A DNA stretch of 64,000 bases from CBDCUW01 sp965222745 (GTDB lineage Bacteria > Planctomycetota > Planctomycetia > Pirellulales > Pirellulaceae): the NCBI GenBank assembly GCA_965222745.1, contig CBDCUW010000004.1:1922001-1986000 (forward strand). Reading direction: 5' to 3'. Shown in pieces: positions 36,164-44,909 of the stretch (position 1 is its first letter; every line of letters starts with the position of its first letter). The notes beneath the pieces are model-generated. The model ran no database searches and had not been told where the DNA came from. It saw only the letters and a list, made by a program, of their open reading frames with translations. The position numbers and the translations under genes were made by a program.

Positions 36164-37151
36164 GAGAGGGACTCCTCGCGGAAGCGGTATGATTGCGTGG
36201 TGAACGGAGAGAAAGGGTTAGCGGATTGCGGGCGGAACGATCAATCGTTCATCAATAACTGTTGGGCATCAATAACTGTTGGGCGGGCAGGGCGGAAACG
36301 GAGTACCGCGCGGCGCTCGAGCGTGGTCAAAGGGAATGGCCGGTGAAGTCGGGGTCGGTGGTAATCTGCATCATGACGCCCGCTGCGGGTCGACAAGGTG
36401 CGCCATGTATCGTTGGTGAATTCCCATTAGCAAAATTCGTCTGCAGCTGCAGCGAAGTGATTGACCGAAGAAGTAGAGGGGCTCGAAAAAAACAGTCTGC
36501 AACAATCGCAATCCTGAAACACTTTCAAACTCTACCACCCGTTGCCGCCAGCTCCGCGATGTGTTTTGGAAATGGAAAAACTTTCTGGTTGGGTGAGTCA
36601 TTCGTAATGAGCCCGACTTTTCTGGGTTGGTGAATCGCATCCCAGACCTCCCGAAAAATCCAAGCTTCACTTAGAAAACTCGCCCATGATTTTGTGGAAG
36701 CAACTGCCGAGCCATCGCGGGCAGGAGAGAAAACGGGCGGCCGGCCATGTTGCTGGAACACCGCTGGCGATTTACCCGAAATGGTCCGATCCATGTCACC
36801 GAGTTTGTCTGTGAACCAAACCACCGCTGATGACGTAATCGAATTGTTTCCCCCGGTCCGAGATAATCTCAAGCCTGTTGGCTTCGATGCCTTCCTGACA
36901 GCATTCGGCATTGTTGACCACGCTAGATGTGACTCGATTCATTCGGATCACCGTGACGAACGAAACAGTTCGCTATTGTTGCCGCATATCAGCTGATGTT
37001 CCGGTCCGTCGAGAATCATCCCAAGTGGAGAGGATACTGCCGGCGGTTGCGGCGCAAGTTGGGCGGTGGTGCCGTTTGCTCTCATGGATTCTAGTCAACG
37101 CTTTCGCTCGGTCCAGTCGTCTAAGCTTCAAATCTTCTTCATTTGACACTC
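36164..37151. other. Gene-poor kilobase
   Basis: About 988 bases upstream of the sigma factor gene (which reads away from it) and of the zinc-ribbon gene. Short frames exist on both strands (36262-36633, 36525-36911, 36694-36996), but none has a plausible start, composition or motif. The stretch may include the sigma factor promoter and a long leader. A tandem CAATAACTGTTGGGC occurs twice at about 36251 and 36268. I see no RNA gene. Confidence 0.4.
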
Positions 37152-37712
37152 ATGCACCTGCTTCCCTGTCCCGCTTGCCAAGCTCCCATTCCTGTCGCCC
37201 CCTCTCAAGCGGGCGATCACACAAATTGCCCAGCTTGTGAGGTGGAGGTCGATATCCCGAAACTGGGCCAGCTGAGACAGTTGCCGCTGGCAGAGTCTGA
37301 CGTTGGCGCAAAAGTTGCTAGCACCCAACGGGATGCTGGCGGCCTCTCCGCCGGCCAAGCTGGATTTGTCTTTTTGGGTGTCATTGCGACGGCAAGCTTG
37401 CTGATCGCCGGATTCTGTACCATTCGCTGGTCCCTGATCGAAGTTCCGATGACCACCGAGGAGCATATCGCCAAGTTCCGCGAGGCCTACCAGGAACTGA
37501 AACCGGCCGAATTGATCCGCGAATACGAGCAGATGGAGGAGTTCGGCTTGGACATCGCCAGTCCCTACAACTACCAGAATGTCGCCCTCGAAAAACGGAA
37601 CTGGGGCCGCAACGCGAGCATTGCCGGCGGGGTCGCCGCGCTTTCGATTTTGGGGGCCGCTGTGCTGGCCGGAGGTCGTCGACGGAATCAACCGAAGAAA
37701 GCGGACACTTAG
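37152..37712 (+). CDS. Zinc-ribbon membrane protein
   Basis: 186 residues from the ATG at 37152; a TTG three codons upstream is possible. The N-terminus 'MHLLPCPACQAPIPVAPSQA' then 'NCPACEVEVDIP' has two CPxC pairs, a zinc-ribbon-like module common at the N-terminus of planctomycete membrane proteins. A membrane helix follows ('GFVFLGVIATASLLIAGF'), then an acidic extracytoplasmic or loop region ('EEHIAKFREAYQELKPAELI'). A second helix ('IAGGVAALSILGAAVLAG') precedes a basic tail. Converges with the methyltransferase gene. Function unknown. Confidence 0.85.
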   Translation: MHLLPCPACQAPIPVAPSQAGDHTNCPACEVEVDIPKLGQLRQLPLAESDVGAKVASTQRDAGGLSAGQAGFVFLGVIATASLLIAGFCTIRWSLIEVPMTTEEHIAKFREAYQELKPAELIREYEQMEEFGLDIASPYNYQNVALEKRNWGRNASIAGGVAALSILGAAVLAGGRRRNQPKKADT

Positions 37713-37724
37713 GGGATCGGACCC

Positions 37725-38537
37725 TCAGTTGCCAGTTCGTCGCAGCACGTAGACGACATCCTCGGTCGCCGCGTCGACCTCGATCGGGTCGTCCAAGTCG
37801 TAGGCAAAGTCGTACGTTGCCAATGTCTCCCAACAGCCCGCCGACCGGATCAGCCGGTTCATTTGCGCCGGTGTGTAGCTCCGCAATACCAGCTCGTCGA
37901 CGATCCGAAAACTTCGCGAGGGACAGTGGACATCAAATCGAATCCCAAATCGCTCGACCCGCTTCGATAAGTCGTGGCTGCCGGTCCACATGTGTGTGTT
38001 GATCGACAGGTGCCCCCGCCGAGCCGACCATGATTCGGTCTCACTGGGCGGCACCGCGGTTGGGGTGAGGTGAATTCCCAGCAGGTACAACCCGCCGACA
38101 CGTACCACCTTGCCCATGCACTCCAAATGACGGCGCGCCGCCGCTTCGGTGCCAAGGTGTCGAAAGCTGTTGATCGTGTTGAACGCGACGTCGTAGCGAC
38201 GGGGGACTCGAAAGTCGGACATGTCCGCCACGACGACCGATTGGTCGATACCGTGCCTGCGGAATCGCGCGTTGCAGAACTCCACCGCCTTGGGATTCAA
38301 ATCCAATCCGCCCACGTCGAACCCGCGCTTGGCCAGCGCAAAGAGCAAACGGCCGGTACCACATGCTGGTTCGTAGAGCCGCTTGGGCGGACGAGTGAGG
38401 AATTTTCGGGCGCATCCGAGGATGAACTTCACCTCCGCAGCACAATCGGCGCCGAACACCAGATCGTAGTATTTGGGATGATCGTAAATCGATTCGTTGA
38501 TCGTTTCGATCGAGGCGATCTCGGACAAAACAGCCAC
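37725..38537 (-). CDS. Class I SAM-dependent methyltransferase
   Basis: 270 residues, soluble. The SAM-binding motif I is 'LYEPACGTGRLLFALAKRGF' followed by the acidic end of strand beta2 'DVGGLDLNPKAVEFC' (residues about 53-87). Motif II-like 'VVVADMSDFRVPRRYDVAFN' and the post-motif 'GKVVRVGGLYLLGIHLTP' follow. The N-terminal 'YDHPKYYDLVFG' resembles the cap of small-molecule or protein methyltransferases of the Methyltransf_25 group. The substrate is unknown. It starts nine bases after the DinB gene and is therefore in one operon with it. Confidence 0.9.
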   Translation of the reverse strand: MAVLSEIASIETINESIYDHPKYYDLVFGADCAAEVKFILGCARKFLTRPPKRLYEPACGTGRLLFALAKRGFDVGGLDLNPKAVEFCNARFRRHGIDQSVVVADMSDFRVPRRYDVAFNTINSFRHLGTEAAARRHLECMGKVVRVGGLYLLGIHLTPTAVPPSETESWSARRGHLSINTHMWTGSHDLSKRVERFGIRFDVHCPSRSFRIVDELVLRSYTPAQMNRLIRSAGCWETLATYDFAYDLDDPIEVDAATEDVVYVLRRTGN

Positions 38538-38546
38538 CCTCCCCCA

Positions 38547-39080
38547 TCAATGAATCGGCTGCAGGCCAAGCGACCGCCGCAGCAAACCAATCTGGCCAGC
38601 GTGAATGTGTTCGTGCAGCGGGCAGAACAGCACCGCGCCCAATTTGATCGGAAACGCGGCATAGGGCATATCAACCGGCTCCAAAAGAACAGACGGCTCG
38701 ACCTGCTGCAGCCCCGACATCGCCAATTGATGAACCCCCGTCATGCGATCGATCAACTCGGCCGGCGACGGTTGGGAGGCGGCGTCGGCCGAGGCGGCCG
38801 AACCGCGGCCATAGGTTTTTCGAAATTTACCGGGGATCAGCTCCAGGTCTTCCGGCATCCGCCCCCGCAGACGAAACAGCAACAACCCGTATTGGCTGAC
38901 CGCCAAGTGCCCCGCCTGCCATGCAACGTTGGTCGGTAAATCGTCAGTCATCCGATACCAATGTTCGTGCGGGATCGTGTCGAGCAATTCCAAGGTATAG
39001 CGGCGAGCAAATTCGATCTGGCCGATCGCGCCGCGCAGCATCTGCATCGCGCTGTCGGCATCGGGTAAAGGTCTGTTCAT
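38547..39080 (-). CDS. DinB-family four-helix protein
   Basis: 177 residues from the ATG at 39080 (MNRPLPDADSAMQ...); an ATG four codons earlier is possible and the further extension runs into a palindromic repeat. Typical DinB/YfiT features: 'FARRYTLELLDTIPHEHWYR' with the first metal-ligand-like His region 'NVAWQAGHLAVSQYGLL', and the C-terminal 'LHEHIHAGQIGLLRRSLGL' with the H-x3-H pair. Members are metal-dependent enzymes, often thiol-related transferases, with many of unknown substrate. It is co-transcribed with the methyltransferase downstream. Confidence 0.88.
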   Translation of the reverse strand: MNRPLPDADSAMQMLRGAIGQIEFARRYTLELLDTIPHEHWYRMTDDLPTNVAWQAGHLAVSQYGLLLFRLRGRMPEDLELIPGKFRKTYGRGSAASADAASQPSPAELIDRMTGVHQLAMSGLQQVEPSVLLEPVDMPYAAFPIKLGAVLFCPLHEHIHAGQIGLLRRSLGLQPIH

Positions 39081-39110
39081 GGCCGACAGCATAACGATCT
39101 GTTGCTGCTG

Positions 39111-39180
39111 TCGTAGGCCGGCTTGTCCCAAGTCGGCGATCCTGGAATTCGTTGCCAGTTCGGAGAACTGGCCGACGGTT
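39111..39180. repeat. Palindromic intergenic repeat, copy 3
   Basis: The left arm TCGTAGGCCGGCTTGTCCC and interior AAGTCGGCGATCCTGGAAT match the other copies; the inner hairpin GCCAGTTCGGAGAACTGGC is present, but the right terminal arm is missing or diverged. The TAA of the neighbouring minus-strand gene (39179-39181) lies at its right edge. Confidence 0.7.
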
Positions 39181-39568
39181 AGCCAGCTCGTTTGGCTGGC
39201 TTCTTGCGTTGAGGCTTCGCCACCAGGCGGATCTCGGGCATCACCGGCCGGCCGCCATGAAAAGTTCGCCGACCATCGATGCTGTGGTCAAAAACAAACG
39301 CCCCACCAGCCATCGCGGGTCGTGGCGAGACGCGCAGGATCGCCGGATGCCCACATTCGCTGCACTGGATTCGCAATCCGTGCCCGTCAAGCAACTGGTG
39401 AATCGATTCAACCAGCTTCCGATTGTGCTCGATGCTGTCAAACGACTGCCCCGCCAACTTGGCAAGTTGAGCCTGGATCGTGAGCCGGATGGTTCGCTGC
39501 AACCGATGAAGCTGCCGGTCCAAATCGGCCAGAGCCTCCGTCGCTTCCTCGCAGTTCTGCTTGCTCAT
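39179..39568 (-). CDS. Small coiled-coil/Cys-pair protein
   Basis: 129 residues from the ATG at 39568, the first that gives a compact protein; the frame is open to 39739. The N-terminal half is a long amphipathic helix ('EEATEALADLDRQLHRLQRT' onward), probably coiled coil. The middle has a single Cys pair (IQCSECGHPAILRV), half a zinc ribbon, which could be completed by dimerisation. The C-terminus is very basic (RLVAKPQRKKPAKRAG) and might bind nucleic acid. Its stop lies at the edge of a palindromic repeat. Not assigned to a named family. Confidence 0.7.
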   Translation of the reverse strand: MSKQNCEEATEALADLDRQLHRLQRTIRLTIQAQLAKLAGQSFDSIEHNRKLVESIHQLLDGHGLRIQCSECGHPAILRVSPRPAMAGGAFVFDHSIDGRRTFHGGRPVMPEIRLVAKPQRKKPAKRAG

Positions 39569-40058
39569 GAGGGTGGTTGCCAGGAGTTTTTCGACAGCAG
39601 TGGGGTGGGGCCGGTCGAACGAACGTGCAAGACGTCTAAGAGACCGGTCCTTGCGGACGGACCGAAGGTGTCTGAACAAACAGACAGCATGCAAAAGCTC
39701 AAAAAAGTGAGCAAATTGGCTATGGACTAGTTTATACAAATTGTATAACCTGTCCAGGGCTGACTTGGTGGATGTTTTTGATCGGCCGGTGGCGGAGCAC
39801 GGGCGCCGCTTACGGTCGATCGATAACGACGCCTTTTCGCGCCTGGCCGGTGGCGGACCGCCTGCATCCTTGAGCGATGCAAAAACGCAACATGTTCGTA
39901 AAGAAAAAACGCACTAGACCCCACAACCAATACGGTCTGCCAAGGCGGGCGACGAATCTGGCCTTTCCCGGCAAGGTCAACATGGCGATCAGCAACGAGA
40001 TTCACTACGTTCAAAGTTTCTGAACCCGATTCCATCCCCTCGCGCAGTCGAACCAACC
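39569..40058. other. 490-base divergent intergenic region
   Basis: It separates the small Cys-pair gene from the GAF-HlyD gene. It holds an AT-rich 17-bp palindrome (listed separately) and two copies of GGCCGGTGGCGGA (about 39784 and 39841). No gene is visible. Confidence 0.4.
39732..39748. promoter_or_regulatory. Operator-like palindrome TTATACAA-A-TTGTATAA
   Basis: Perfect 8-bp arms around one central base, in an otherwise GC-rich region. The halves also contain -10-like TATACA/TATAA sequences. It lies about 160 bases before the Cys-pair gene and 310 bases before the export cluster, so it could control either. Confidence 0.4.
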
Positions 40059-42125
40059 ATGTCGGTCAATCAACAAACCGTTGAGGAAACCAAGGCCCAG
40101 ATACGCGGGCTGGTCAATGAAATTGCGGCACTTTCCAAAAGTGAAGCAACGGCCGAGGAGTACTATCCGGAGCTTCTCTCGCGAATCATCACGGCGCTGG
40201 CAGCCGCTGGCGGAGCGATTTGGCTTCTGGATGAAGACCGGCAGCTGAAGCTTCAATACCAAATCAACGCCGAACCTTCCGTTCTTGCCGAGGACACCGA
40301 CGACGCGGTCCGGCACACGCGGTTGATCCAGCGGGTTGCCAACAGCGGCCAGTCCTTGTTGGTGCCACCCTATTCGGGCACGACCGACGGGGACGCCGAA
40401 GGAAACCCGACACGATACCTGTTGTGCTTGGGCGCCTTGAAGCATGACGGTCACAACGACGGTTTGATCGAAGTATTCCAGCGTCCCGACACAGCGCCCG
40501 ACACTCAGCGCGGCTATCTGCGGTTTCTTCAGCAGATGTGTGAGCTGGCTGCCGAGTGGCTTCGCAGTCAGAAGCTTCGCAAGCTGGGTGACCGGCAGAC
40601 ATTGTGGCAACAAGCCGACTCGTTCGCCCGCGCCTCTCACGAATCGCTGGACCTGAAAGAAACGGCCTACATCGTCGCCAACGAAGGTCGGCGGTTGATC
40701 GGTTGTGACCGGGTCAGTGTAGCGATCAAGAAGGGACGCAAATGCAAAGTCCAAGCGATCAGCGGTCAAGACACGATCGAAAACCGATCCAACATCGTCG
40801 CGGCGCTGAACAAATTGGCCACGCGAGTCGTTGCCGCCGGCGAACCGCTGTGGCATGACGGTTCGACCGAAGACTTGCCGCCGCAGATCGAAGAAGCGCT
40901 CGAAGACTACGTCGACCAATCTTACGGCCGCAACATCGCGGTACTACCGCTGCGAGAACCGGAACGAACCCTCGGAAAAGACAACGAAGGGGGCGCCGCC
41001 GGCGCGGTCGATCGCGACAACGCCCACCGCGGCGAAGTGATCGGGGCGTTGATTGTCGAACAGATTGAAAGTGACATTCCGGCTGACATCTTCCACGCCC
41101 GCTGTGACTTGGTGTACGAACATGGCACGCGGGCGATCGCCAACTCACGTGCCCACACCAATCTGTTTCTGATGCCGATGTGGCGGGCGTTGGGCCGCGC
41201 TTCCTGGGTGCTGCGAGCTCGCACGCTTCCCAAAACGATTGGCGTGGTGGGCCTGGTCACCGCGATCATCTTGGGGCTGATTTTCATCAAGAAGGATTTC
41301 ACCCTGGAAGCCGAAGGGACGCTTCGTCCAGAAGTAAGGCATCAACTCTTCGCCGGTATCGATGGCGAAGTGATCGAAGTGCTGGCCGATCACAACGACA
41401 TGGTCAAAAAGGGTCAACTGCTGGTCCGCATGCGGAACCCGGAGATCGACATTCAATTGACCGACATCCGCGGACAAATTCTGGCGGTGCTGGCCGAAAA
41501 ACAACGGGTGGAAGGTCAGCTGAGCTATCGCCGCCAGCTGGAGCCGACCGAGGCACGGGCGCTGGAATCGGAGCAATACGAGTTGGAAGTCCAGCATGCG
41601 ACGCTGAAGGAAAAAGAAAGGCTGCAGGAGCAGCGGGCGAAGGATCTGGAGATTCGCAGCCCGATCGACGGCGTGGTCGTTTCCTGGGATGTCGAAAAGA
41701 TGCTTCGCAGCCGACCGGTGACCACCGGCCAAGTGGTTTTGGAAGTGGCCGACCTGAGCAAACCATTGTTTTTAGAACTGGAGATGCCCGAAAAACGCGA
41801 AGGGCATTTGGATGAATACATCGTGCAGCAAGGCCTGCTGTCGAGCGAAGATCCGCATCTTGACGTGACCTACATCTTGGCGACCGACCCCGACGAAAAG
41901 CTCGATGCAAGGTTGCAGCTGGAAAGCGTTTCGATGCGAGCCGAACCGCACGAAGAACATGGCGCGATCATCAAGATGGATGCCGTGCCGGAGCAAGATC
42001 CACTTCGACAGCTCAACCCGCGACCTGGTGCCAAGGTGATCGCTAAGATTCATTGCGGTCGCCGGGCCAGCGGTTTCGTGTTTCTGCACGAGGTCATTGA
42101 GTGGTGCTACAAGTTCTTCTTTTAA
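40059..42125 (+). CDS. GAF-GAF-HlyD membrane fusion protein
   Basis: 688 residues. Two GAF-like sensory domains occupy residues about 30-165 ('LLSRIITALAAAGGAIWLLD') and 195-365 ('YIVANEGRRLIGCDRVSVAI', 'IGALIVEQIESDIPADIF'). A single membrane helix follows at about 392-410 ('TIGVVGLVTAIILGLIFI'), then a HlyD-type biotinyl/lipoyl-like domain with a coiled-coil hairpin ('EAEGTLRPEVRHQLFAGIDG', 'KKGQLLVRMRNPEIDIQL', 'LEIRSPIDGVVVSWDVEKML'). The cytoplasmic GAF part suggests control of the adaptor by a small ligand or redox state. It is the first gene of a four-gene plus-strand cluster that ends at 45424. No ABC or RND transporter subunit is encoded in the cluster. Confidence 0.92.
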   Translation: MSVNQQTVEETKAQIRGLVNEIAALSKSEATAEEYYPELLSRIITALAAAGGAIWLLDEDRQLKLQYQINAEPSVLAEDTDDAVRHTRLIQRVANSGQSLLVPPYSGTTDGDAEGNPTRYLLCLGALKHDGHNDGLIEVFQRPDTAPDTQRGYLRFLQQMCELAAEWLRSQKLRKLGDRQTLWQQADSFARASHESLDLKETAYIVANEGRRLIGCDRVSVAIKKGRKCKVQAISGQDTIENRSNIVAALNKLATRVVAAGEPLWHDGSTEDLPPQIEEALEDYVDQSYGRNIAVLPLREPERTLGKDNEGGAAGAVDRDNAHRGEVIGALIVEQIESDIPADIFHARCDLVYEHGTRAIANSRAHTNLFLMPMWRALGRASWVLRARTLPKTIGVVGLVTAIILGLIFIKKDFTLEAEGTLRPEVRHQLFAGIDGEVIEVLADHNDMVKKGQLLVRMRNPEIDIQLTDIRGQILAVLAEKQRVEGQLSYRRQLEPTEARALESEQYELEVQHATLKEKERLQEQRAKDLEIRSPIDGVVVSWDVEKMLRSRPVTTGQVVLEVADLSKPLFLELEMPEKREGHLDEYIVQQGLLSSEDPHLDVTYILATDPDEKLDARLQLESVSMRAEPHEEHGAIIKMDAVPEQDPLRQLNPRPGAKVIAKIHCGRRASGFVFLHEVIEWCYKFFF

Positions 42126-42196
42126 CCGATCCCTAACCTATCCGCCTTTCCACCAAGTTTGATTTTGTGAACGTTCTATCCCGGAGTACAACCATC

Positions 42197-43102
42197 ATGC
42201 GATTGTCATTGCTCTTGCTCTCTGTGGCCGCGCTGATGACCGCGCCGGCATTTGCTCAGCCGCCTCGGTCACCCGGCGAGGTCAACGAGATCCGTGCTGA
42301 AAACTGCATGGTCCAATACATCGACAAAGTCGACGTGCCGGCCAGGGCCGAGGGCACGTTGACCGAACTGCACTTCGAGGAAGGTGAAACGGTCGACAAA
42401 GACAGCGTGCTGGCGGTGATTGACGACACCGCGGCCAAGTTGACGCTGCAGTGGAAAAAGGCCGAAGAGGTCGAGGCGATTTTGAACGCCACCAACGACA
42501 TCAACAAGAAAGACGCGGTCAACGCCGAAGCGCTGGCCACCGAAGAAGCCAAAGCCTACAGGGAACTGTTCAGCCAGCGGGCCATTCCCAAGTGGGAAAT
42601 GGAAAAGAAACGCCTGGAGGCCGAACGGGCCAAGCTGCGAATCGATCTGGCCGACATGAACATGAAGATCGCCGAAGCCCAGATGCACGCCAAGTTCGCC
42701 GAGGTGAAGATCGCCGATTTTGAACTGACGCGGCGAAAGGTCACCGCGCCGTCGACCGGTTTCATCGAAGTCCGCCTCGCCCAGTTGGGCCAGTGGGTTC
42801 AGCCCGGCACGCCGATCGCCACGTTGATCCAGATGGACAAGCTTCGCGTCGAGGGAGACATCGACGCACTTCGCTATCCGGGGCAGATCTTGAAGGGCAC
42901 TCCCGTCAAGGTGCTGGTCTATAGCAACGCCAACAACGAAGACGCCCTGTCGTTTGACGGTGTGTTGGGCTTTGTCAGCATGGAAATCGATCTGCGAAAC
43001 CGTTACCGGGTTTGGGTCGAATTGGAAAACCGCAAGGTTGGCGATGACTGGTTGATCAAGCCGGGCATGCGAGCAGAAATCATCATCCAGCAGCGCCGCT
43101 AA
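42197..43102 (+). CDS. Periplasmic adaptor (HlyD/RND membrane-fusion) subunit
   Basis: 301 residues from the ATG at 42197, preceded by GGAG and giving a signal peptide (MRLSLLLLSVAALMTAPAFA). A GTG ten codons upstream is less likely. The lipoyl-like half ('CMVQYIDKVDVPARAEGTLT' with 'EEGETVDKDSVLAVIDD'), an alpha-helical hairpin ('KKDAVNAEALATEEAKAYRE') and the second lipoyl half ('RRKVTAPSTGFIEVRLAQLG') are visible, followed by a beta-barrel ('DKLRVEGDIDALRYPGQILK'). It lacks a membrane anchor apart from the signal. It is the second gene of the cluster, 71 bases after the GAF-HlyD gene, and should form an assembly with the HlyD parts of its neighbours. Confidence 0.9.
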   Translation: MRLSLLLLSVAALMTAPAFAQPPRSPGEVNEIRAENCMVQYIDKVDVPARAEGTLTELHFEEGETVDKDSVLAVIDDTAAKLTLQWKKAEEVEAILNATNDINKKDAVNAEALATEEAKAYRELFSQRAIPKWEMEKKRLEAERAKLRIDLADMNMKIAEAQMHAKFAEVKIADFELTRRKVTAPSTGFIEVRLAQLGQWVQPGTPIATLIQMDKLRVEGDIDALRYPGQILKGTPVKVLVYSNANNEDALSFDGVLGFVSMEIDLRNRYRVWVELENRKVGDDWLIKPGMRAEIIIQQRR

Positions 43103-43187
43103 TTTTCACCCTGCGGCAGGCAGAACTGCCTGCATGAAAAACCCCGACCACCGGCTATCCGCCTGAACCCTTTTTTGACCGCGTCCG

Positions 43188-44909
43188 ATGACCACTCTTG
43201 CCGAATCACTCGTCAGCAGCTCCTCCCGGGCGCTGACGGTGCGCAAGCGTCCCGACTTGACCGCCAACCGGCAGCGGTACCAGGGTACCGGTTATTGGGT
43301 CGTCAAGGAACCAGTCGGCTTGCAGTACTATCGGTTTCACGACGAAGAGTATTACATCCTGAACATGCTGGACGGGCATGTCAGTTTGCAGCAAATCAAA
43401 GACGGTTTCGAGCAGCGATTCGCGCCGCAAAAAATCACCTTTGGCGACCTGCAACAATTCATCGGCATGCTGCACCGCAGCGGGCTAGTGATCAGCAACT
43501 CGCCGGGCCAGGGCAAGGCGCTGCGGGAACGGGGCCGAAAGAAAAAGAACAAGGAAACGCTCGGCAAATTCGCCAACGTCTTCGCGTTGCGTTATCGCGG
43601 CTTTGACCCGGAACGGATTCTCAATGCGATTTTGCCGGTATTCGGATGGTTGTTCTCGATCCCGGCGCTGATCGGCGCGATCGTTCTGTTTCTGTCGGCG
43701 TCGTTGTTGTTGGCCAGCCAATACGAAACGGTGTACGCCAAGCTGCCGACGTTTCAGCAGTTCTTTGCCGCCGATCGCTGGCTGATTCTGGCGCTGACGA
43801 TGGCGATCGTCAAAGTGCTGCATGAGTTCGGTCACGGGCTGAGCTGCAAGAAGTTTGGCGGCGAGTGCCACGAAATTGGCTTCATGCTGCTGGTCTTCAC
43901 CCCCTGCTTGTATTGCAACGTGTCCGATTCGTGGATGCTTCCCAACAAATGGAAACGGGTGTGGATCGGCGCGGCCGGCATTTATGTGGAAATGATTCTG
44001 GCTTCGATCGCGGCGTTCGTCTGGTGGTTTACCGAACAGGGAACGACGATCAACGACCTCTGTTTGAACATGATGTTCTTGAACGTCGTCAGCACGATTT
44101 TGGTCAACGGAAACCCGCTGTTGCGGTTTGACGGCTACTACATCTTGATGGACATCCTAGAGATTCCCAACCTGCGTCAAAAGAGCACGCAAGTGCTGAC
44201 GCGTTGGTTCCAAAGCACTTGCTTGGGTCTGGAGTTGCAGGATGACCCGTTCCTCCCCACCCGGGGAAGATTCATGTTCGGGATGTTCACGGTGGCCAGT
44301 GTGATCTATCGCTGGGTGGTTGTCTTTTCGATCTGTTGGTTCGTGATCAAAGTGCTGGAACCGTACGGACTGCAGGCAATCGGACGAATGGTCGCCGTGA
44401 TTGGATTCGCCGGCCTGGTCGCGCAGCCGGTCATCAAAACTTGGAAATTCTGTCGTACCCCTGGGAGGTTATCGAAAGTGAAACGCACTCCCCTGTTGAT
44501 CACCTTGGCCATCGTCGGTGCCGTCATCGCGGGAGTCTGTTACATCCCGTTGCCGCACCACATTGATTGCGCCTTTGAGATCCGTCCCAATCAAGCCGGT
44601 GCCGTCTATGCCGGATCGCCGGGAAGAATTGAATGGACTGTCCAGCCCGGCGACGAGGTCCAGGTCAATGACGAGATCGCGGTGTTGAAAAATCCCGACT
44701 TGGAAATCCGGCTGGCGGACTTGAGAGGCGAAGAAACCGTCGCCAAAGTCAAACTGGAAAACATGTCGTTTCGCAGCCGGGACGACGTCGCTTTGAAAGC
44801 TCAAATCAAGACTCAGACCGAACTGTTGGAATCGATTCAGATGATGCGGGCTAAGACCCAGGAAGAGATCGATCGATTGACGGTGCGTGCCAAGCGGGCC
44901 GGGTTGTGA
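43188..44909 (+). CDS. M50 metalloprotease with PqqD/RRE-like N-terminus and truncated HlyD C-terminus
   Basis: 573 residues. Residues about 20-105 form a winged-helix-like domain ('YWVVKEPVGLQYYRFHDEEY', 'ILNMLDGHVSLQQIKDGFEQ', 'LQQFIGMLHRSGLVIS') resembling PqqD/RiPP-recognition elements. Multiple membrane helices follow. The zinc-protease motif HEFGH is at 212-216 within 'VKVLHEFGHGLSCKKFGGEC', and the third ligand lies in 'NGNPLLRFDGYYILMDIL' (Asp 315). These are the M50/site-2-protease signatures. After further helices a HlyD-type lipoyl segment begins ('AGAVYAGSPGRIEWTVQPGD', 'LKNPDLEIRLADLRGEE') and a coiled coil ends at 'IDRLTVRAKRAGL'. Homologues usually continue into a second lipoyl half; here it is encoded by the next gene, whose GTG overlaps this TGA by four bases. 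Confidence 0.9.
   Translation: MTTLAESLVSSSSRALTVRKRPDLTANRQRYQGTGYWVVKEPVGLQYYRFHDEEYYILNMLDGHVSLQQIKDGFEQRFAPQKITFGDLQQFIGMLHRSGLVISNSPGQGKALRERGRKKKNKETLGKFANVFALRYRGFDPERILNAILPVFGWLFSIPALIGAIVLFLSASLLLASQYETVYAKLPTFQQFFAADRWLILALTMAIVKVLHEFGHGLSCKKFGGECHEIGFMLLVFTPCLYCNVSDSWMLPNKWKRVWIGAAGIYVEMILASIAAFVWWFTEQGTTINDLCLNMMFLNVVSTILVNGNPLLRFDGYYILMDILEIPNLRQKSTQVLTRWFQSTCLGLELQDDPFLPTRGRFMFGMFTVASVIYRWVVVFSICWFVIKVLEPYGLQAIGRMVAVIGFAGLVAQPVIKTWKFCRTPGRLSKVKRTPLLITLAIVGAVIAGVCYIPLPHHIDCAFEIRPNQAGAVYAGSPGRIEWTVQPGDEVQVNDEIAVLKNPDLEIRLADLRGEETVAKVKLENMSFRSRDDVALKAQIKTQTELLESIQMMRAKTQEEIDRLTVRAKRAGL

Noticed and set aside
36262..36996. Several frames of 100-130 codons upstream of the sigma factor gene
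   Set aside because: They overlap each other on both strands and have neither a plausible start signal nor protein-like composition.
40011..40919. 302-residue minus-strand frame
   Set aside because: It runs antisense to the GAF-HlyD gene, whose protein domains are clear.
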